Part shown: positions 7,789-17,344 of the stretch, in pieces
How the letters are laid out: each line of letters starts with the position of its first letter
How positions within the stretch are numbered: position 1 is the stretch's first letter
DNA from: an uncultured Cyclobacteriaceae bacterium
Lineage (GTDB): Bacteria; Bacteroidota; Bacteroidia; Cytophagales; Cyclobacteriaceae
Assembly: GCA_937146645.1 (NCBI GenBank)
Contig: CAKZRQ010000033.1
Coordinates: forward strand, 1-36,087
DNA: 36,087 nt
Direction: 5' to 3'
Position numbers and translations under genes: made by a program
The notes under the pieces: generated by a model
What the model saw: the letters and a program-made list of their open reading frames with translations, nothing else
Told to the model about the DNA's origin: nothing
Databases searched by the model: none

Positions 7789-8835
7789 ATGGAAAACAGA
7801 ACTGCTTTACTTCTAGATCAATTCACTAAACGCTTATTGATCTTGGACGGTGCCATGGGTACCATGATTCAGCGGCATCCTTTAAAAGAAGAAGATTTTA
7901 GAACGGATGAGCTGAAAGATCATCACAAAGCGCTCAAGGGAAACAACGATCTTCTATCTCTTTCCAGGCCAGAGATTATCAGAGAAATTCATGATGTCTA
8001 TTTGGAGGCGGGAGCGGATATCATTGAAACCAATACATTTAGCGGGACATCAATCGCTCAGGCAGATTATGAGCTCTCTCATATGGCTTATGCCATTAAT
8101 CTTGAGTCAGCTAAAATTGCAAAAGCTGCTGCACTGGCAATGACTGAGAAAACTCCGGACCAGCCTCGTTTTGTGGCTGGAGCTTTGGGCCCAACCAACA
8201 GAACTGCCTCTATTTCTCCTGATGTAAATGACCCTGGTTACCGCGCAGTTACTTTTGACCAGCTGGCAGAAGCTTATGCTGAGCAAACCAGAGGATTACT
8301 TGAAGGAGGAGTGGACTTACTTTTGGTGGAGACGATCTTTGACACCCTGAATGCCAAAGCAGCTCTTTATGCTATTCAGGATGTTTTCGAAGAGAAAGGG
8401 CTTCCATTAGACCCAAAAGAAGGCGGAATTCCGATCATGATTTCCGGAACGATCACAGATGCTTCCGGAAGAACGCTTTCCGGACAAACCACAGAGGCCT
8501 TCCTTATTTCTGTTTCTCACGTTCCTTTGCTTTCTGTTGGACTGAATTGTGCCCTGGGGGCAAAGGAGCTCAGACCTTATCTTAAAATTCTCGCTCAAAA
8601 AGCACCATTCTTCGTTAGTGCCTATCCTAATGCAGGTTTACCAAATGAATTTGGGGCATATGATCAAAGTGCCGCCGAAATGGCAGAGCAAGTAGAAGAG
8701 TTTCTCAAAGATGATTTATTGAATATCCTTGGCGGATGTTGTGGAACAACCCCAGAACACGTCAAAGCTCTTTCTGATCTGGCTTCAAAGTACAAGCCAA
8801 GAGAATTAAATCTTGAACCTATTCTTGAGTATTGA
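7789..8835 (+). CDS. metH: Methionine synthase, homocysteine-binding half (split MetH, first subunit)
   Basis: A 348-aa homocysteine S-methyltransferase domain. It starts [11 protein letters not shown] as in MetH and carries the zinc ligands: Cys in VGLNCALG and the paired Cys in [10 protein letters not shown]. Other MetH blocks are [16 protein letters not shown] and [16 protein letters not shown]. The ATG at 7789 is preferred because GAGAGGA at 7772-7778 stands ten bases upstream; an in-frame TTG at 7780 lies too close to it. In single-chain MetH this domain is fused to the pterin, B12 and activation domains, which here are encoded by the next gene five bases later. The two proteins should assemble to move the methyl group from methyl-B12 to homocysteine. 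It is under the SAM-I riboswitch. Confidence 0.93.
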   Translation: MENRTALLLDQFTKRLLILDGAMGTMIQRHPLKEEDFRTDELKDHHKALKGNNDLLSLSRPEIIREIHDVYLEAGADIIETNTFSGTSIAQADYELSHMAYAINLESAKIAKAAALAMTEKTPDQPRFVAGALGPTNRTASISPDVNDPGYRAVTFDQLAEAYAEQTRGLLEGGVDLLLVETIFDTLNAKAALYAIQDVFEEKGLPLDPKEGGIPIMISGTITDASGRTLSGQTTEAFLISVSHVPLLSVGLNCALGAKELRPYLKILAQKAPFFVSAYPNAGLPNEFGAYDQSAAEMAEQVEEFLKDDLLNILGGCCGTTPEHVKALSDLASKYKPRELNLEPILEY

Positions 8836-8840
8836 GGAGT

Positions 8841-11537
8841 ATGAATAGCAGGAATTATCTTAAGCTTTCCGGCTTGGAGCCACTGGTTTTTACCCCAGAA
8901 TTGAATTTTGTCAATATAGGGGAAAGGACGAATGTCACTGGTTCTAGAAAATTCGCTCGACTAATTCTGAATGATCAATATGACGAGGCTTTGGATGTGG
9001 CTTTAGATCAAGTAAGAGGTGGAGCCCAAATCCTGGATGTCTGTATGGATGAAGGGATGCTCGACGGGGAAGCGGCTATGGTCAGATATTTAAACTTGAT
9101 CGCCTCTGAACCTGAGATAAGCCGAATTCCTATCATGATTGATAGCTCCAAATGGAGTATTATTCTAGCAGGACTTAAGTGCGTTCAGGGAAAGGGAATC
9201 GTCAATTCTATTTCACTCAAGAATGGAGAAGAGGAGTTTCTTGATCAGGCGAAAACCATAAAGAAATTTGGGGCCGCGGTGGTAGTGATGGCCTTTGACG
9301 AAGATGGGCAGGCTGACACATACGATCGAAGAGTTGAGATTTGCACAAGGAGCTATAACCTGCTGGTCAAAGAAGCTCGGTTCAATCCTCAGGATATCAT
9401 TTTTGACCCGAATATTTTCCCTGTTGCTACTGGAATGGATGAGCATCGAAGAAATGCCTTAGATTTCTTCCTGGCAACCAAATGGATTAAAGAAAACCTT
9501 CCAGGAGCCAAAGTTAGTGGAGGGGTAAGTAACGTGAGTTTCTCTTTCAGAGGTAACAATACCGTTCGGGAAGCCATGCACGCAGCTTTTCTCTATCATG
9601 CTATTCATCATGGTATGGATATGGGAATCGTAAATCCAACCATGCTTGAGGTTTACGATGATATTCCAAAGGATTTGCTTGAAAAGGTAGAAGATGTTCT
9701 TTTCGATCGTAAAGAAGATGCCACGGAACAATTGCTTGATTTTGCGGAAACGGTAAAATCTTCCGGTAAAAAGCAGGTGGCAGATGAAGCCTGGAGAAAG
9801 GATCCTGTTGAAAAGCGACTTGAGCATGCGCTTGTCAAGGGAATTCTGGACTACATCATTGAGGATACTGAAGAGGCAAGGCTTTCTTTGGAAAATCCAC
9901 TCAGGGTAATTGAAGGTCCACTGATGGATGGAATGAATGTGGTAGGAGATCTTTTTGGAGAGGGTAAAATGTTCCTTCCCCAGGTTGTAAAGTCTGCTCG
10001 GGTAATGAAAAAGGCGGTTGCTTATTTGGAGCCATTCATGCCTTTGCCCGAGGAGGGTCAGGAAAATTCCGGCCTCAAGAAAATTTTGATTTCCACCGTA
10101 AAAGGTGATGTTCATGATATTGGGAAAAATATCGTCGGGGTAGTTCTCGCATGTAATAGTTACCAGATTGTCGACCTCGGGGTGATGGTTGATGCCCAAA
10201 AAATTATTGATGAGGCGATTAAAAATAAGGTCGATATTATCGGACTAAGTGGATTGATCACTCCTTCTCTGGATGAGATGGTGAATGTGGCTTCTGAGAT
10301 GGAAAGACAGGGATTGACTATTCCATTGTTAATCGGAGGAGCGACCACCTCCAGAATTCATACGGCTGTAAAAATTGATCCGGTTTATTCAGGCACAGTG
10401 GTGCATGTAACCGATGCGAGTAAATCTGTACCGATAGCCGGAGAGGCGATTTCAGAAGAAACCAAGGACGAATTTCATAAGGAAATTAAGGCTACTTACT
10501 TGCAGCTTCGAGAGGCTCATGCGGCTAAGCAGTCTGTTAAAAAATTGGTGACTTACGAAGAAGCTAAATCCAATCCTGTTCAAATAGATTGGGAATCCTT
10601 TAAACCGGTGAAACCTCAGTTTTTGGGAACCAAGGAGATGGATTTAGATCTCAAAAACCTGAGAGAATATATTGACTGGACTCCGTTTTTTAGCACCTGG
10701 ATGCTGAGCGGACGATACCCGAAGATCTTGGAAGATCCTGTAGTGGGAGAGGAAGCCCAGAAGTTGTATCGGGATGCCAACGAAATGTTGGATCAGATTA
10801 TCGCTGAGAATTGGCTTTCAGCCAAAGCTACTTTTGGATTATATCCCACGCAAAGGGATGAGGACGATACGATAGTTTATGATCCTAATTCTGGTTTAGA
10901 GATCGGGAAATTCCACTTTTTGCGACAGCAAGGTAAGAAGGGGAGCGGAGTTCCAAACCGTTCATTGGCTGATTACTTGGCACCCAATCAAAAGGATTAC
11001 ATAGGTTGCTTTGCGGTAACGGCTGGACTAGGAATGGAAGCCAAGCTTGAGGAGTTTCAAGCCGCTGGGGATGATTACAACGATATTTTATTCAAAGCTT
11101 TGGCCGATAGGCTAGCTGAAGCAGCTGCGGAATATCTCCATGAAAAAGTTCGCAAAGAGTACTGGGGCTATGCGAAGCAGGAGGCATTGGAGAATGATTC
11201 TCTGATCCGCGAGGAATACCAAGGGATTAGGCCTGCTCCGGGATACCCGGCCTGTCCAGAGCATTCCGAGAAGGAGACTATTTCCAGGCTTTTGGACATG
11301 GAGAACTCTATCGGAGTTCATCTTACTAGCAGCTATGCCATGTACCCAACGAGTTCTGTTTCCGGATTCTATTTTGGTAATCCAGAGTCAAAATATTTTG
11401 GGCTCGGTAAAATCGATCAGGATCAAGTCGCCAGCTACGCCGAGAGAAAGGGAATTACCTTATCTGAAGCTGAAAAATTGCTATCACCTAATTTGGCCTA
11501 CAACCCAACACCCATTTCTACAGAAACACTTTTATGA
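8841..11537 (+). CDS. metH: Methionine synthase, folate/cobalamin/activation part (split MetH, second subunit)
   Basis: An 898-aa protein in the order of MetH minus its first domain. The pterin-binding barrel (about 15-270) has [16 protein letters not shown]. The B12 cap region is about 320-400. The Rossmann B12 domain has [12 protein letters not shown] with the cobalt ligand His425, plus [13 protein letters not shown] and [14 protein letters not shown]. The SAM-dependent reactivation domain (about 580-890) has [15 protein letters not shown] and [15 protein letters not shown]. It takes the methyl group from 5-methyltetrahydrofolate to B12 and re-methylates oxidised B12 using SAM. The start ATG lies five bases after the first subunit's stop. 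GAGGAG (8834-8839) is very close to it, so coupling through the preceding stop is likely. The stop overlaps metF (ATGA). Confidence 0.94.
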   Translation: MNSRNYLKLSGLEPLVFTPELNFVNIGERTNVTGSRKFARLILNDQYDEALDVALDQVRGGAQILDVCMDEGMLDGEAAMVRYLNLIASEPEISRIPIMIDSSKWSIILAGLKCVQGKGIVNSISLKNGEEEFLDQAKTIKKFGAAVVVMAFDEDGQADTYDRRVEICTRSYNLLVKEARFNPQDIIFDPNIFPVATGMDEHRRNALDFFLATKWIKENLPGAKVSGGVSNVSFSFRGNNTVREAMHAAFLYHAIHHGMDMGIVNPTMLEVYDDIPKDLLEKVEDVLFDRKEDATEQLLDFAETVKSSGKKQVADEAWRKDPVEKRLEHALVKGILDYIIEDTEEARLSLENPLRVIEGPLMDGMNVVGDLFGEGKMFLPQVVKSARVMKKAVAYLEPFMPLPEEGQENSGLKKILISTVKGDVHDIGKNIVGVVLACNSYQIVDLGVMVDAQKIIDEAIKNKVDIIGLSGLITPSLDEMVNVASEMERQGLTIPLLIGGATTSRIHTAVKIDPVYSGTVVHVTDASKSVPIAGEAISEETKDEFHKEIKATYLQLREAHAAKQSVKKLVTYEEAKSNPVQIDWESFKPVKPQFLGTKEMDLDLKNLREYIDWTPFFSTWMLSGRYPKILEDPVVGEEAQKLYRDANEMLDQIIAENWLSAKATFGLYPTQRDEDDTIVYDPNSGLEIGKFHFLRQQGKKGSGVPNRSLADYLAPNQKDYIGCFAVTAGLGMEAKLEEFQAAGDDYNDILFKALADRLAEAAAEYLHEKVRKEYWGYAKQEALENDSLIREEYQGIRPAPGYPACPEHSEKETISRLLDMENSIGVHLTSSYAMYPTSSVSGFYFGNPESKYFGLGKIDQDQVASYAERKGITLSEAEKLLSPNLAYNPTPISTETLL

Positions 11538-12487
11538 AAATCACCGAGCATTTAGCGAATTCTGAAAAGACGCTCTTTTCTTTTGAGATTCTTCCGCCCC
11601 TGAAGGGGCAAAGCTTAAAAGACCTGATAAAGGGAATCGAGCCTCTGATGGAATTCAAACCGCCTTTTGCAGATGTTACCTATCATAGGGAGGAATACAT
11701 TTACAAGAAGCATCCGAATGGACTTTTAGAGCGGATTAGTACCAAAAAACGACCTGGAACTGTAGGAATCTGTGCTGCGATCATGAATCAATTTAAAATT
11801 GATGCGGTACCTCATTTGCTTTGTGGAGGCTTTACTAAAGAGGAAACGGAAAATGCTCTGATTGACTTAAATTTCATAGGAGTGGAAAATGTCCTTGCCC
11901 TTAGAGGAGACGCTCCAAAAACAGAAGGAAAATTTATTCCTGAGAAGCATGGGCATCACTTTGCTAGTGAATTGGTGGAGCAAATAGTGCATATGAATTC
12001 CGGCAAATATCTTCATGAAGAAACGGAACCGGCTTTCCAAACCGATTTCTGTGTGGGAGTAGCGGGATATCCCGAAAAGCATTTCGAAGCGCCTTCTATG
12101 AAATTTGATCTGAAATATTTGAAGGAGAAAGTGGATAGGGGTGCTGAGTATATAGTGACTCAGATGTTTTTTGATAACACGAAGTATTTCAAGTTCGTGG
12201 AGAACGTGAGGGCAGCTGGTATCGATGTTCCGATTATTCCGGGTATCAAACCCATCACCACCATGAATCAGATCACCATGCTTCCCAGAACCTTTTTCCT
12301 GGATTTGCCTGATGCTTTGATGGACGAGCTGGAGAAGTGTAAAACCAACCAAGAAGTGAGAGAAGTTGGAATCGAGTGGGCGATCGCTCAAAGCAAAGAG
12401 CTTATCGCGGCGAATGTTCCATCACTACACTTCTATACCATGAGTAAAGCTCATTCCACTTACAAGATCGCCGAAGCTGTTTTTTAA
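11534..12487 (+). CDS. metF: 5,10-methylenetetrahydrofolate reductase
   Basis: A 317-aa flavoprotein of the MTHFR family, which reduces methylene-THF to the methyl-THF used by MetH. Family blocks are all present: [11 protein letters not shown] with the catalytic Glu at the N terminus, [40 protein letters not shown] and [11 protein letters not shown]. Length is normal for the bacterial single-domain enzyme. Its ATG overlaps the metH stop by four bases, so it is the last gene of the riboswitch-controlled operon and supplies the methyl donor for it. It ends nine bases before the convergent aminotransferase gene, and no terminator hairpin is evident between them. Confidence 0.95.
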   Translation: MKITEHLANSEKTLFSFEILPPLKGQSLKDLIKGIEPLMEFKPPFADVTYHREEYIYKKHPNGLLERISTKKRPGTVGICAAIMNQFKIDAVPHLLCGGFTKEETENALIDLNFIGVENVLALRGDAPKTEGKFIPEKHGHHFASELVEQIVHMNSGKYLHEETEPAFQTDFCVGVAGYPEKHFEAPSMKFDLKYLKEKVDRGAEYIVTQMFFDNTKYFKFVENVRAAGIDVPIIPGIKPITTMNQITMLPRTFFLDLPDALMDELEKCKTNQEVREVGIEWAIAQSKELIAANVPSLHFYTMSKAHSTYKIAEAVF

Positions 12488-12495
12488 GGAAATAT

Positions 12496-13749
12496 TTACC
12501 CCATCTTCTTAAGTGCCTCTACAAAATGATCAAGCTCTTCTAAGCTGGTATAGAGATTAGGACAGATTCGACAGCCATGAACTCCCTGACCGTCGATAGC
12601 TACCGTCCAGATTTGATGTTCATCGAGTAGGGTTTTTGCCATTTCCGCGGGCTTCATTCCTTTGATTCCCACATTTCCTATCCCACAAGATCTACTTTTA
12701 TCCTCAGGCGTATTGATGACCACATGGTCTAATTCTCTGGCTTTATCCATCCAGTAATTTTGTAGATACCGAAGTCTGTCCTCTTTTCGATCTGAGCCGA
12801 TGGCATTATGAAAATCAATAGCATCTCCAATGGCCAGATCATTGTGCACAGGGTGAGTCCCCAAATGATTTAATCGGCGGATATCTCCGGGTTCAGTTTT
12901 GCCCTCAGCAAGAAGGGGCCAGATTTTATCAATATGATCTCTTTTGACATAAAGGAAACCTGCACCCAAGGGAGCACTTAGCCATTTATGTAGACTAGTG
13001 GCATAATAGTCACAATTCAAGTCTTCAATTGAATACTGAAAATGCCCAAAGGCATGAGCTCCATCCACCAGTACTTCCACACCTTTGGCGTGAGCCATAT
13101 CACAGATCTTTCGAATGGGAAGAATATGTCCGGTGATATTGATGATGTGACAAACCATTAAGAGTTTGGTATTAGGGGTAATTGCGTTAGCATAGGCCTG
13201 TACTACTTCATCATCGTCGGCTGGATTCATCGGAACGTCGATCACATTTCTTTTGATGCCAAATCTTTGCTCCACCATCTTGAAATGGTTAATCATGGCG
13301 CCATAGTCCTGATTGGCCATAACTGCTTCATCTCCTTTTTCCCAGGGGAATCCACCAATAATTAAGTCCAGAGATTCTGTGGCATTTCTTGTGATGCAGA
13401 GTTCTTCAGCACTACAGCCTGCCATTTCTGCGAGACGGGCAGCGATTTTATTTTTGTTCTCCCACTGAACAGTTCTCATGTAATACGAGGCCTGATAGTT
13501 TACCTCCCGAATATGATCTACCAGTCTTTCAAGGGTGGGCTGGGGGATCATGCAGTAAAAACCATTTTCCAGATTGATATAATCTGGTTTGAGCAAATAA
13601 TCTGAGCGGATTTTACCCCAAAAGTCTTCGTTTTCAGCCAGGTTCGATGAACTTTCATAATCTTCAATTAGCTGAGAGATTTGGTCAAGAAAGGGGAAGC
13701 TCCCAAGGGTGCCTAATGCGGCTTTTTTTAGGAAAGATCTTTTATCCAT
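12496..13749 (-). CDS. PLP-dependent aminotransferase class V (isopenicillin-N-epimerase-like), Tat-like leader
   Basis: A 417-aa fold-type I PLP enzyme. The N terminus MDKRSFLKKAALGTLGSF looks like a Tat leader (KR-S-F-L-K-K rather than RR), which suggests export to the periplasm. A GTG further upstream would bury the leader, so I choose the ATG at 13749. CITRNATESLDLIIGG is the cofactor phosphate region, DGAHAFGHF carries the ring-binding Asp, and SLHKWLSAPLGAGFLYV carries the Schiff-base Lys. The closest named groups are isopenicillin N epimerase and cysteine desulfurase-like proteins, but the substrate cannot be told. It stands alone, convergent with metF and divergent from the sigma factor. 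Confidence 0.85.
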   Translation of the reverse strand: MDKRSFLKKAALGTLGSFPFLDQISQLIEDYESSSNLAENEDFWGKIRSDYLLKPDYINLENGFYCMIPQPTLERLVDHIREVNYQASYYMRTVQWENKNKIAARLAEMAGCSAEELCITRNATESLDLIIGGFPWEKGDEAVMANQDYGAMINHFKMVEQRFGIKRNVIDVPMNPADDDEVVQAYANAITPNTKLLMVCHIINITGHILPIRKICDMAHAKGVEVLVDGAHAFGHFQYSIEDLNCDYYATSLHKWLSAPLGAGFLYVKRDHIDKIWPLLAEGKTEPGDIRRLNHLGTHPVHNDLAIGDAIDFHNAIGSDRKEDRLRYLQNYWMDKARELDHVVINTPEDKSRSCGIGNVGIKGMKPAEMAKTLLDEHQIWTVAIDGQGVHGCRICPNLYTSLEELDHFVEALKKMG

Positions 13750-13849
13750 ATGAACTGGCTTTGAATGAAAATAAAAACAAATCGACTGCTTTTCAAAACC
13801 AGCTGCACTCAATGGTAAACAATTGCTTTAAAGTGAAGTTTTCTCCTTT

Positions 13850-14407
13850 GTGGCGCAGCAACTACCATATTTAACATCAGAGAGCACTGTAGAAGAGAGG
13901 ATAGTCTATCTTCTGGCAGATCAGGACAAAAAAGCTCTAACTCTGATTTTTGAAAATTATGGGTCATTGCTGTTGAATGTAATTATGCGGGTAGTCAAAG
14001 ACCGCATGATGGCCGAGGATGTACTTCAGCAAGTGCTCATTAAAATTTGGAATAACTCGGGTTCATTCAACTCGGATAAGGGATCTATTTTCACCTGGTT
14101 GGTAAGTATTTCCAGAAATGCTGCAATTGACAAGACGAGAAGTAAAGATTTTCGACTCACCCAGGAATCTGAACGTAGTGTTGAACTCGTAAATATTACT
14201 GAGAAGAAGTCTTCTGAAGATTACTTCGAAAAAATGTATTTGACTCAACTGGTAAATCAGCTTCCTGAAGTTCAGAGAAGATTGATCAATATGTCCTATT
14301 TTGAAGGTTATTCGCACAAGGAGATATCGGATAAATTAGACATGCCCTTAGGGACTGTGAAGACAAGAATTAGATTAGCAATTAATCATTTGAGAGGGGT
14401 TATATAA
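13850..14407 (+). CDS. ECF RNA polymerase sigma factor, SigK-like
   Basis: A 185-aa sigma-70 family protein of the extracytoplasmic-function type. Region 2 is at about 30-95 (LIFENYGSLLLNVIMRV, then AEDVLQQVLIKIWNN) and region 4 at about 125-180 (LPEVQRRLINMSYFEGYSHK, then DMPLGTVKTRIRLAINHLR with the helix-turn-helix). The start is GTG at 13850, about where family members begin; no good Shine-Dalgarno sequence is visible. The anti-sigma gene begins on the base after its stop codon, so the two are almost certainly one transcript. Sequence and partner fit the SigK/RskA group. I found no promoter motif shared with the fasciclin gene. Confidence 0.9.
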   Translation: MAQQLPYLTSESTVEERIVYLLADQDKKALTLIFENYGSLLLNVIMRVVKDRMMAEDVLQQVLIKIWNNSGSFNSDKGSIFTWLVSISRNAAIDKTRSKDFRLTQESERSVELVNITEKKSSEDYFEKMYLTQLVNQLPEVQRRLINMSYFEGYSHKEISDKLDMPLGTVKTRIRLAINHLRGVI

Positions 14408-15262
14408 GTGGATATTAAAGAATACATAGCGTCAGGAATACTTGAAGCCTATTGGGCAGGAGAGCTGAATGAGCAGGAGATGAAAGAGGTGGATCGTATT
14501 GCTTCCATTCATCCTCAGGTAAAGCACGAGCTGGAAGAGGTTCGCTCGGCGGTTCTGAATTTCTCCGAAAATTTAGAATTGAGTCCAAGTAAGACTATCC
14601 TAAACGATGCCTTGGCTCAAATTACAGAAGAGGAGCAGCCTGAATTTCTTAAAGAAGTATTTAAGGTAGATGATGAACCCGTAGAGGAGAAAGAAGAGAA
14701 AAAATCCTTCAATCTTCCGCTTTGGTCAGCAGCGGCTTCAGTTTTACTGGTCATAAGTTTAGCTTTTAATTTCTATTTCCTATCGGAATTCCAAAGCTCT
14801 AAAAATCAGCTTTTAGGTCTTCAAGGTGATTTGGAAGTAATCAAAGATCAGCAGAGTTCATTGGCTGAATTAGCAGATGAGCAAAAACAACAGCTTGCTT
14901 ATGCTGACCTGAGGATAGCCCATTTTTTAAACGAGGATAATATTCATGTGCGAATGGATGGATTAGACTTGTCGCCTGAGTCTTTTGCAAATGTCTTCTG
15001 GAATGTGAAAACCAATTCTGTATTCATCAGCGTGGATAATCTTCCTGAACCGCCTCATGGACATCAGTATCAGCTTTGGGCGATTAAGGCCGGGCAAGCT
15101 CCAATTGATGCAGGTATTTTTGATCACAGCTTGCTGGTTCAGGAATTGAAAGTGATCAAGGGAGATGTTCAAGCCTTTGCCGTAACTCTGGAAAAGGAGG
15201 GAGGAAGTCCTGTCGCCACAGTGGATCAGACTTACGTGAAAGGTTTTTTGGAAAAAAGTTGA
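14408..15262 (+). CDS. RskA-type transmembrane anti-sigma factor
   Basis: A 284-aa single-pass membrane protein starting at GTG directly after the sigma factor's stop. The N-terminal cytoplasmic part (1-100) has SGILEAYWAGELNEQEMKE, the anti-sigma start region that should bind the sigma factor. I see no Cys/His zinc motif. An acidic hinge (EPVEEKEEKK) leads to one membrane helix at about 104-126 (LWSAAASVLLVISLAFNFYF). A short periplasmic coiled coil follows, then an RskA C-terminal domain with VFISVDNLPEPPHGHQYQLW and PIDAGIFDH. It should hold the sigma factor at the membrane until released, probably by regulated proteolysis, as in mycobacterial RskA. A fasciclin gene follows 77 bases downstream. 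Confidence 0.88.
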   Translation: MDIKEYIASGILEAYWAGELNEQEMKEVDRIASIHPQVKHELEEVRSAVLNFSENLELSPSKTILNDALAQITEEEQPEFLKEVFKVDDEPVEEKEEKKSFNLPLWSAAASVLLVISLAFNFYFLSEFQSSKNQLLGLQGDLEVIKDQQSSLAELADEQKQQLAYADLRIAHFLNEDNIHVRMDGLDLSPESFANVFWNVKTNSVFISVDNLPEPPHGHQYQLWAIKAGQAPIDAGIFDHSLLVQELKVIKGDVQAFAVTLEKEGGSPVATVDQTYVKGFLEKS

Positions 15263-15339
15263 TCCCAAAAAATCCAACCTCATAAAGCAGGTCGTATCTA
15301 GGATACATTTAATCAAAAACAACATTAAACTATCCTAAA

Positions 15340-15840
15340 ATGAAAACTCGAAAATTATTCAACTACGCTTTGGCTGCAGTAGCAGCACTATTTATGGTTG
15401 TGTCCACTGCAAATGCGCAAAAGGCAGACATCGTTGATTTGGCTGTAAGCCAAGACGACTTGTCCACTTTAGTAGCAGCTGTTAAAGCTGGAGGACTTGT
15501 GGACGTACTTAAAGGTGATGGACCTTTCACAGTATTTGCTCCTACCAATGAAGCATTCGCTGCTCTTCCAAAAGGAACTCTCGAAACTTTGCTCAAGCCA
15601 GAAAATAAGGACCAACTAGTAGCCATCCTTACTTACCATGTAGTAGCTGGAAAAGTGATGGCTTCGGATCTAAGCAATGGACAGAAGGCTGGAACTGTAC
15701 AAGGAGAAAATGTAGATGTAGCAATCTCCGGAGGAAAGGTAAAAATTAGCGGAGCGAACGTGATCGCCGCTGACGTGCTTGCGAAGAATGGCGTAGTCCA
15801 TGTGATCGATAAAGTAATCCTACCACCTAGCATGAGATAA
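15340..15840 (+). CDS. Secreted single-domain fasciclin (FAS1) protein
   Basis: A 166-aa protein with a signal peptide ([20 protein letters not shown], cut near ANAQ) and one complete FAS1 domain: H1 region [19 protein letters not shown], central [16 protein letters not shown], and H2 region [18 protein letters not shown]1 domains mediate surface adhesion or binding. There is no lipobox, so it is predicted to be soluble in the periplasm or outside. It lies 77 bases after the anti-sigma gene and is followed by a strong terminator. Its codon use looks more biased than that of its neighbours, which hints at high expression. Control by the neighbouring sigma factor is likely by analogy with mycobacterial SigK, which drives the FAS1 genes mpt70 and mpt83, but is not proven here. 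Confidence 0.92.
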   Translation: MKTRKLFNYALAAVAALFMVVSTANAQKADIVDLAVSQDDLSTLVAAVKAGGLVDVLKGDGPFTVFAPTNEAFAALPKGTLETLLKPENKDQLVAILTYHVVAGKVMASDLSNGQKAGTVQGENVDVAISGGKVKISGANVIAADVLAKNGVVHVIDKVILPPSMR

Positions 15841-15865
15841 GCTCACCTATTAGGTTGTTGACGAG

Positions 15866-15894
15866 AACCCCTGACTAAGGTTAGGGGTTTTTTT
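15866..15894 (+). terminator. Rho-independent terminator after the fasciclin gene
   Basis: A 10-bp stem (15866-15875 with 15880-15889, one G-T pair) with a four-base loop and a tract of seven Ts. It ends the sigma/anti-sigma/fasciclin unit. Confidence 0.9.
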
Positions 15895-15938
15895 ATGCCC
15901 GGATTTTTAATTCAAACGCAAGGTTGTAAGATTGTGAT

Positions 15939-16787
15939 GTGAAATTGATTGAATGCCCTCGAGATGCCATGCAAGGCATCCCAGAATTTATAGATACTGC
16001 TATCAAAGCGGCTTACATTAACCAATTATTGAATGTAGGATTTGATACCATTGATTTTGGAAGTTTTGTGAGCCCTAAGGCGATTCCTCAAATGAGAGAC
16101 ACGGCTGAGGTTCTGAGTCTTCTTGATCTTCATGAAACGAAGTCAAAGCTTTTAGCCATTGTAGCTAATGTTAGAGGAGCTGAAGATGCCCTTCATTTTG
16201 AAGAAATCGATTATTTGGGTTTCCCACTTTCTGTTTCAGAAACCTTCCAACAGCGAAATACAAATGCTTCTATCTCAGAAGCCTTGAAGACCGTAGAAGA
16301 AATTCAAAATCGATGCGAGATCAAAGGAAAGACTTTGGTGACCTATCTGAGTATGGGGTTTGGAAATCCCTATGGTGATCCATACTCGCCAGAATTAGTG
16401 GCTGAATTTGTCGAAAAATTAGATGAGTTAGGGATTAAAATCATTTCCCTTTCAGATACCATTGGTGCTGCGACTCCGGAATTAATTACAAGTCTTCTTG
16501 AAGTACAAGTGAGCAGTTTTGAGGATATTGAATTTGGAGCCCATCTGCATAGTCGACCCGATCAGGTGGTTGAGAAAGTGCAGGCAGGAATAGGTGGTGG
16601 TTGTCGCCGATTCGATGGAGCCCTTAAAGGCTTTGGTGGATGTCCAATGGCAAAAGATGATCTGGTAGGAAATATGACTACGGAGATCATGATTCCGGCT
16701 ATTGAAAAGGAGGGATTTGATCTTGGGCTAAACCAAAGAGAGCTAACTGAATCCATGAAGCTGGTGGATTTCGTTTTTAATCCATAA
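15939..16787 (+). CDS. Hydroxymethylglutaryl-CoA lyase
   Basis: A 282-aa HMGL-like TIM barrel. It starts at GTG and opens with IECPRDAMQGI, where the Arg and Asp match the catalytic Arg and metal-binding Asp of the family. FDTIDFGSFVSPKAIPQM, YLSMGFGNPYGDPY and FGAHLHSRPDQV (with metal-binding His) follow, and FGGCPMAKDDLVGN carries the catalytic Cys loop. The enzyme splits HMG-CoA into acetoacetate and acetyl-CoA at the end of leucine breakdown. Other leucine-degradation genes are not in view. The ATG of the PepSY-type gene starts two bases after the stop, which suggests co-transcription. Start choice is limited because the ATG just before it is followed at once by a stop. Confidence 0.9.
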   Translation: MKLIECPRDAMQGIPEFIDTAIKAAYINQLLNVGFDTIDFGSFVSPKAIPQMRDTAEVLSLLDLHETKSKLLAIVANVRGAEDALHFEEIDYLGFPLSVSETFQQRNTNASISEALKTVEEIQNRCEIKGKTLVTYLSMGFGNPYGDPYSPELVAEFVEKLDELGIKIISLSDTIGAATPELITSLLEVQVSSFEDIEFGAHLHSRPDQVVEKVQAGIGGGCRRFDGALKGFGGCPMAKDDLVGNMTTEIMIPAIEKEGFDLGLNQRELTESMKLVDFVFNP

Positions 16788-16789
16788 GT

Positions 16790-17344
16790 ATGAATCGAGA
16801 TCAGGTTTATGATAAGGTGATCTTATTGCGCCGATTGCGAAAGCTTCATCGTTGGCTCGGAATTCCCTTAATGGTATTTTTTTTAGTTATCGGGATTACT
16901 TCGATTTTATTGGCTTGGAAGAAAAAAGCTGAATTACTTCCTCCCACACTGAAAACCAAAGTTGAATCTAAAGAAACATGGATTTCTACTGATAAAATTA
17001 TTTCTATCGCACAGGTAGAAATGGATTCTTTGGGCGAATCGAATTTAGTGGATCGAATAGATATCCGGCCAGAAAAAGGAATTGCCAAAGTGACTTTTCA
17101 GACACATTTCACTGAGGTTCAGATTGATGGATTTTCGGGAGAAGTTCTATCTATTTCAACGCGGCACTCTGACTGGATTGAAAAAGTCCATGATGGAAGT
17201 ATAGTGGATTATTATTTTGGTCAGTCGGAGTTAGCCAAATTAACTTATTCCAGCGCTACGGCCTTTGGGTTGATTGTGATGAGTTTAAGCGGATTTTATT
17301 TATGGTATTTTCCAAAAGTGATCCGAAAGATGAAAAACAGCTAG
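16790..17344 (+). CDS. PepSY-associated transmembrane protein
   Basis: A 184-aa protein with two membrane helices, at about 24-42 (IPLMVFFLVIGITSILLAW) and about 152-173 (ATAFGLIVMSLSGFYLWY). They enclose a periplasmic PepSY-like domain ending in VQIDGFSGEVLSI. Before helix 1, LRKLHRWLG supplies the conserved histidine of the PepSY_TM family; WIEKVHDGSI is a second conserved block. Members are linked to iron uptake and redox in Bacteroidota, often as flavin or haem reductase parts, but this short form is uncharacterised. It follows HMG-CoA lyase by two bases, and its stop overlaps the convergent dprA stop by four bases. Confidence 0.8.
   Translation: MNRDQVYDKVILLRRLRKLHRWLGIPLMVFFLVIGITSILLAWKKKAELLPPTLKTKVESKETWISTDKIISIAQVEMDSLGESNLVDRIDIRPEKGIAKVTFQTHFTEVQIDGFSGEVLSISTRHSDWIEKVHDGSIVDYYFGQSELAKLTYSSATAFGLIVMSLSGFYLWYFPKVIRKMKNS

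Noticed and set aside
9459..10199. Minus-strand ORF of 246 codons
   Set aside because: It lies fully inside the second metH gene on the opposite strand; composition and lack of motifs mark it as a shadow.
15273..15300. Possible ECF promoter (CCAACC and GGTCGTA) upstream of the fasciclin gene
   Set aside because: The spacing between the AAC and CGTA parts is about 14 bases, shorter than the usual 16-17, and no matching pair lies upstream of the sigma factor gene.
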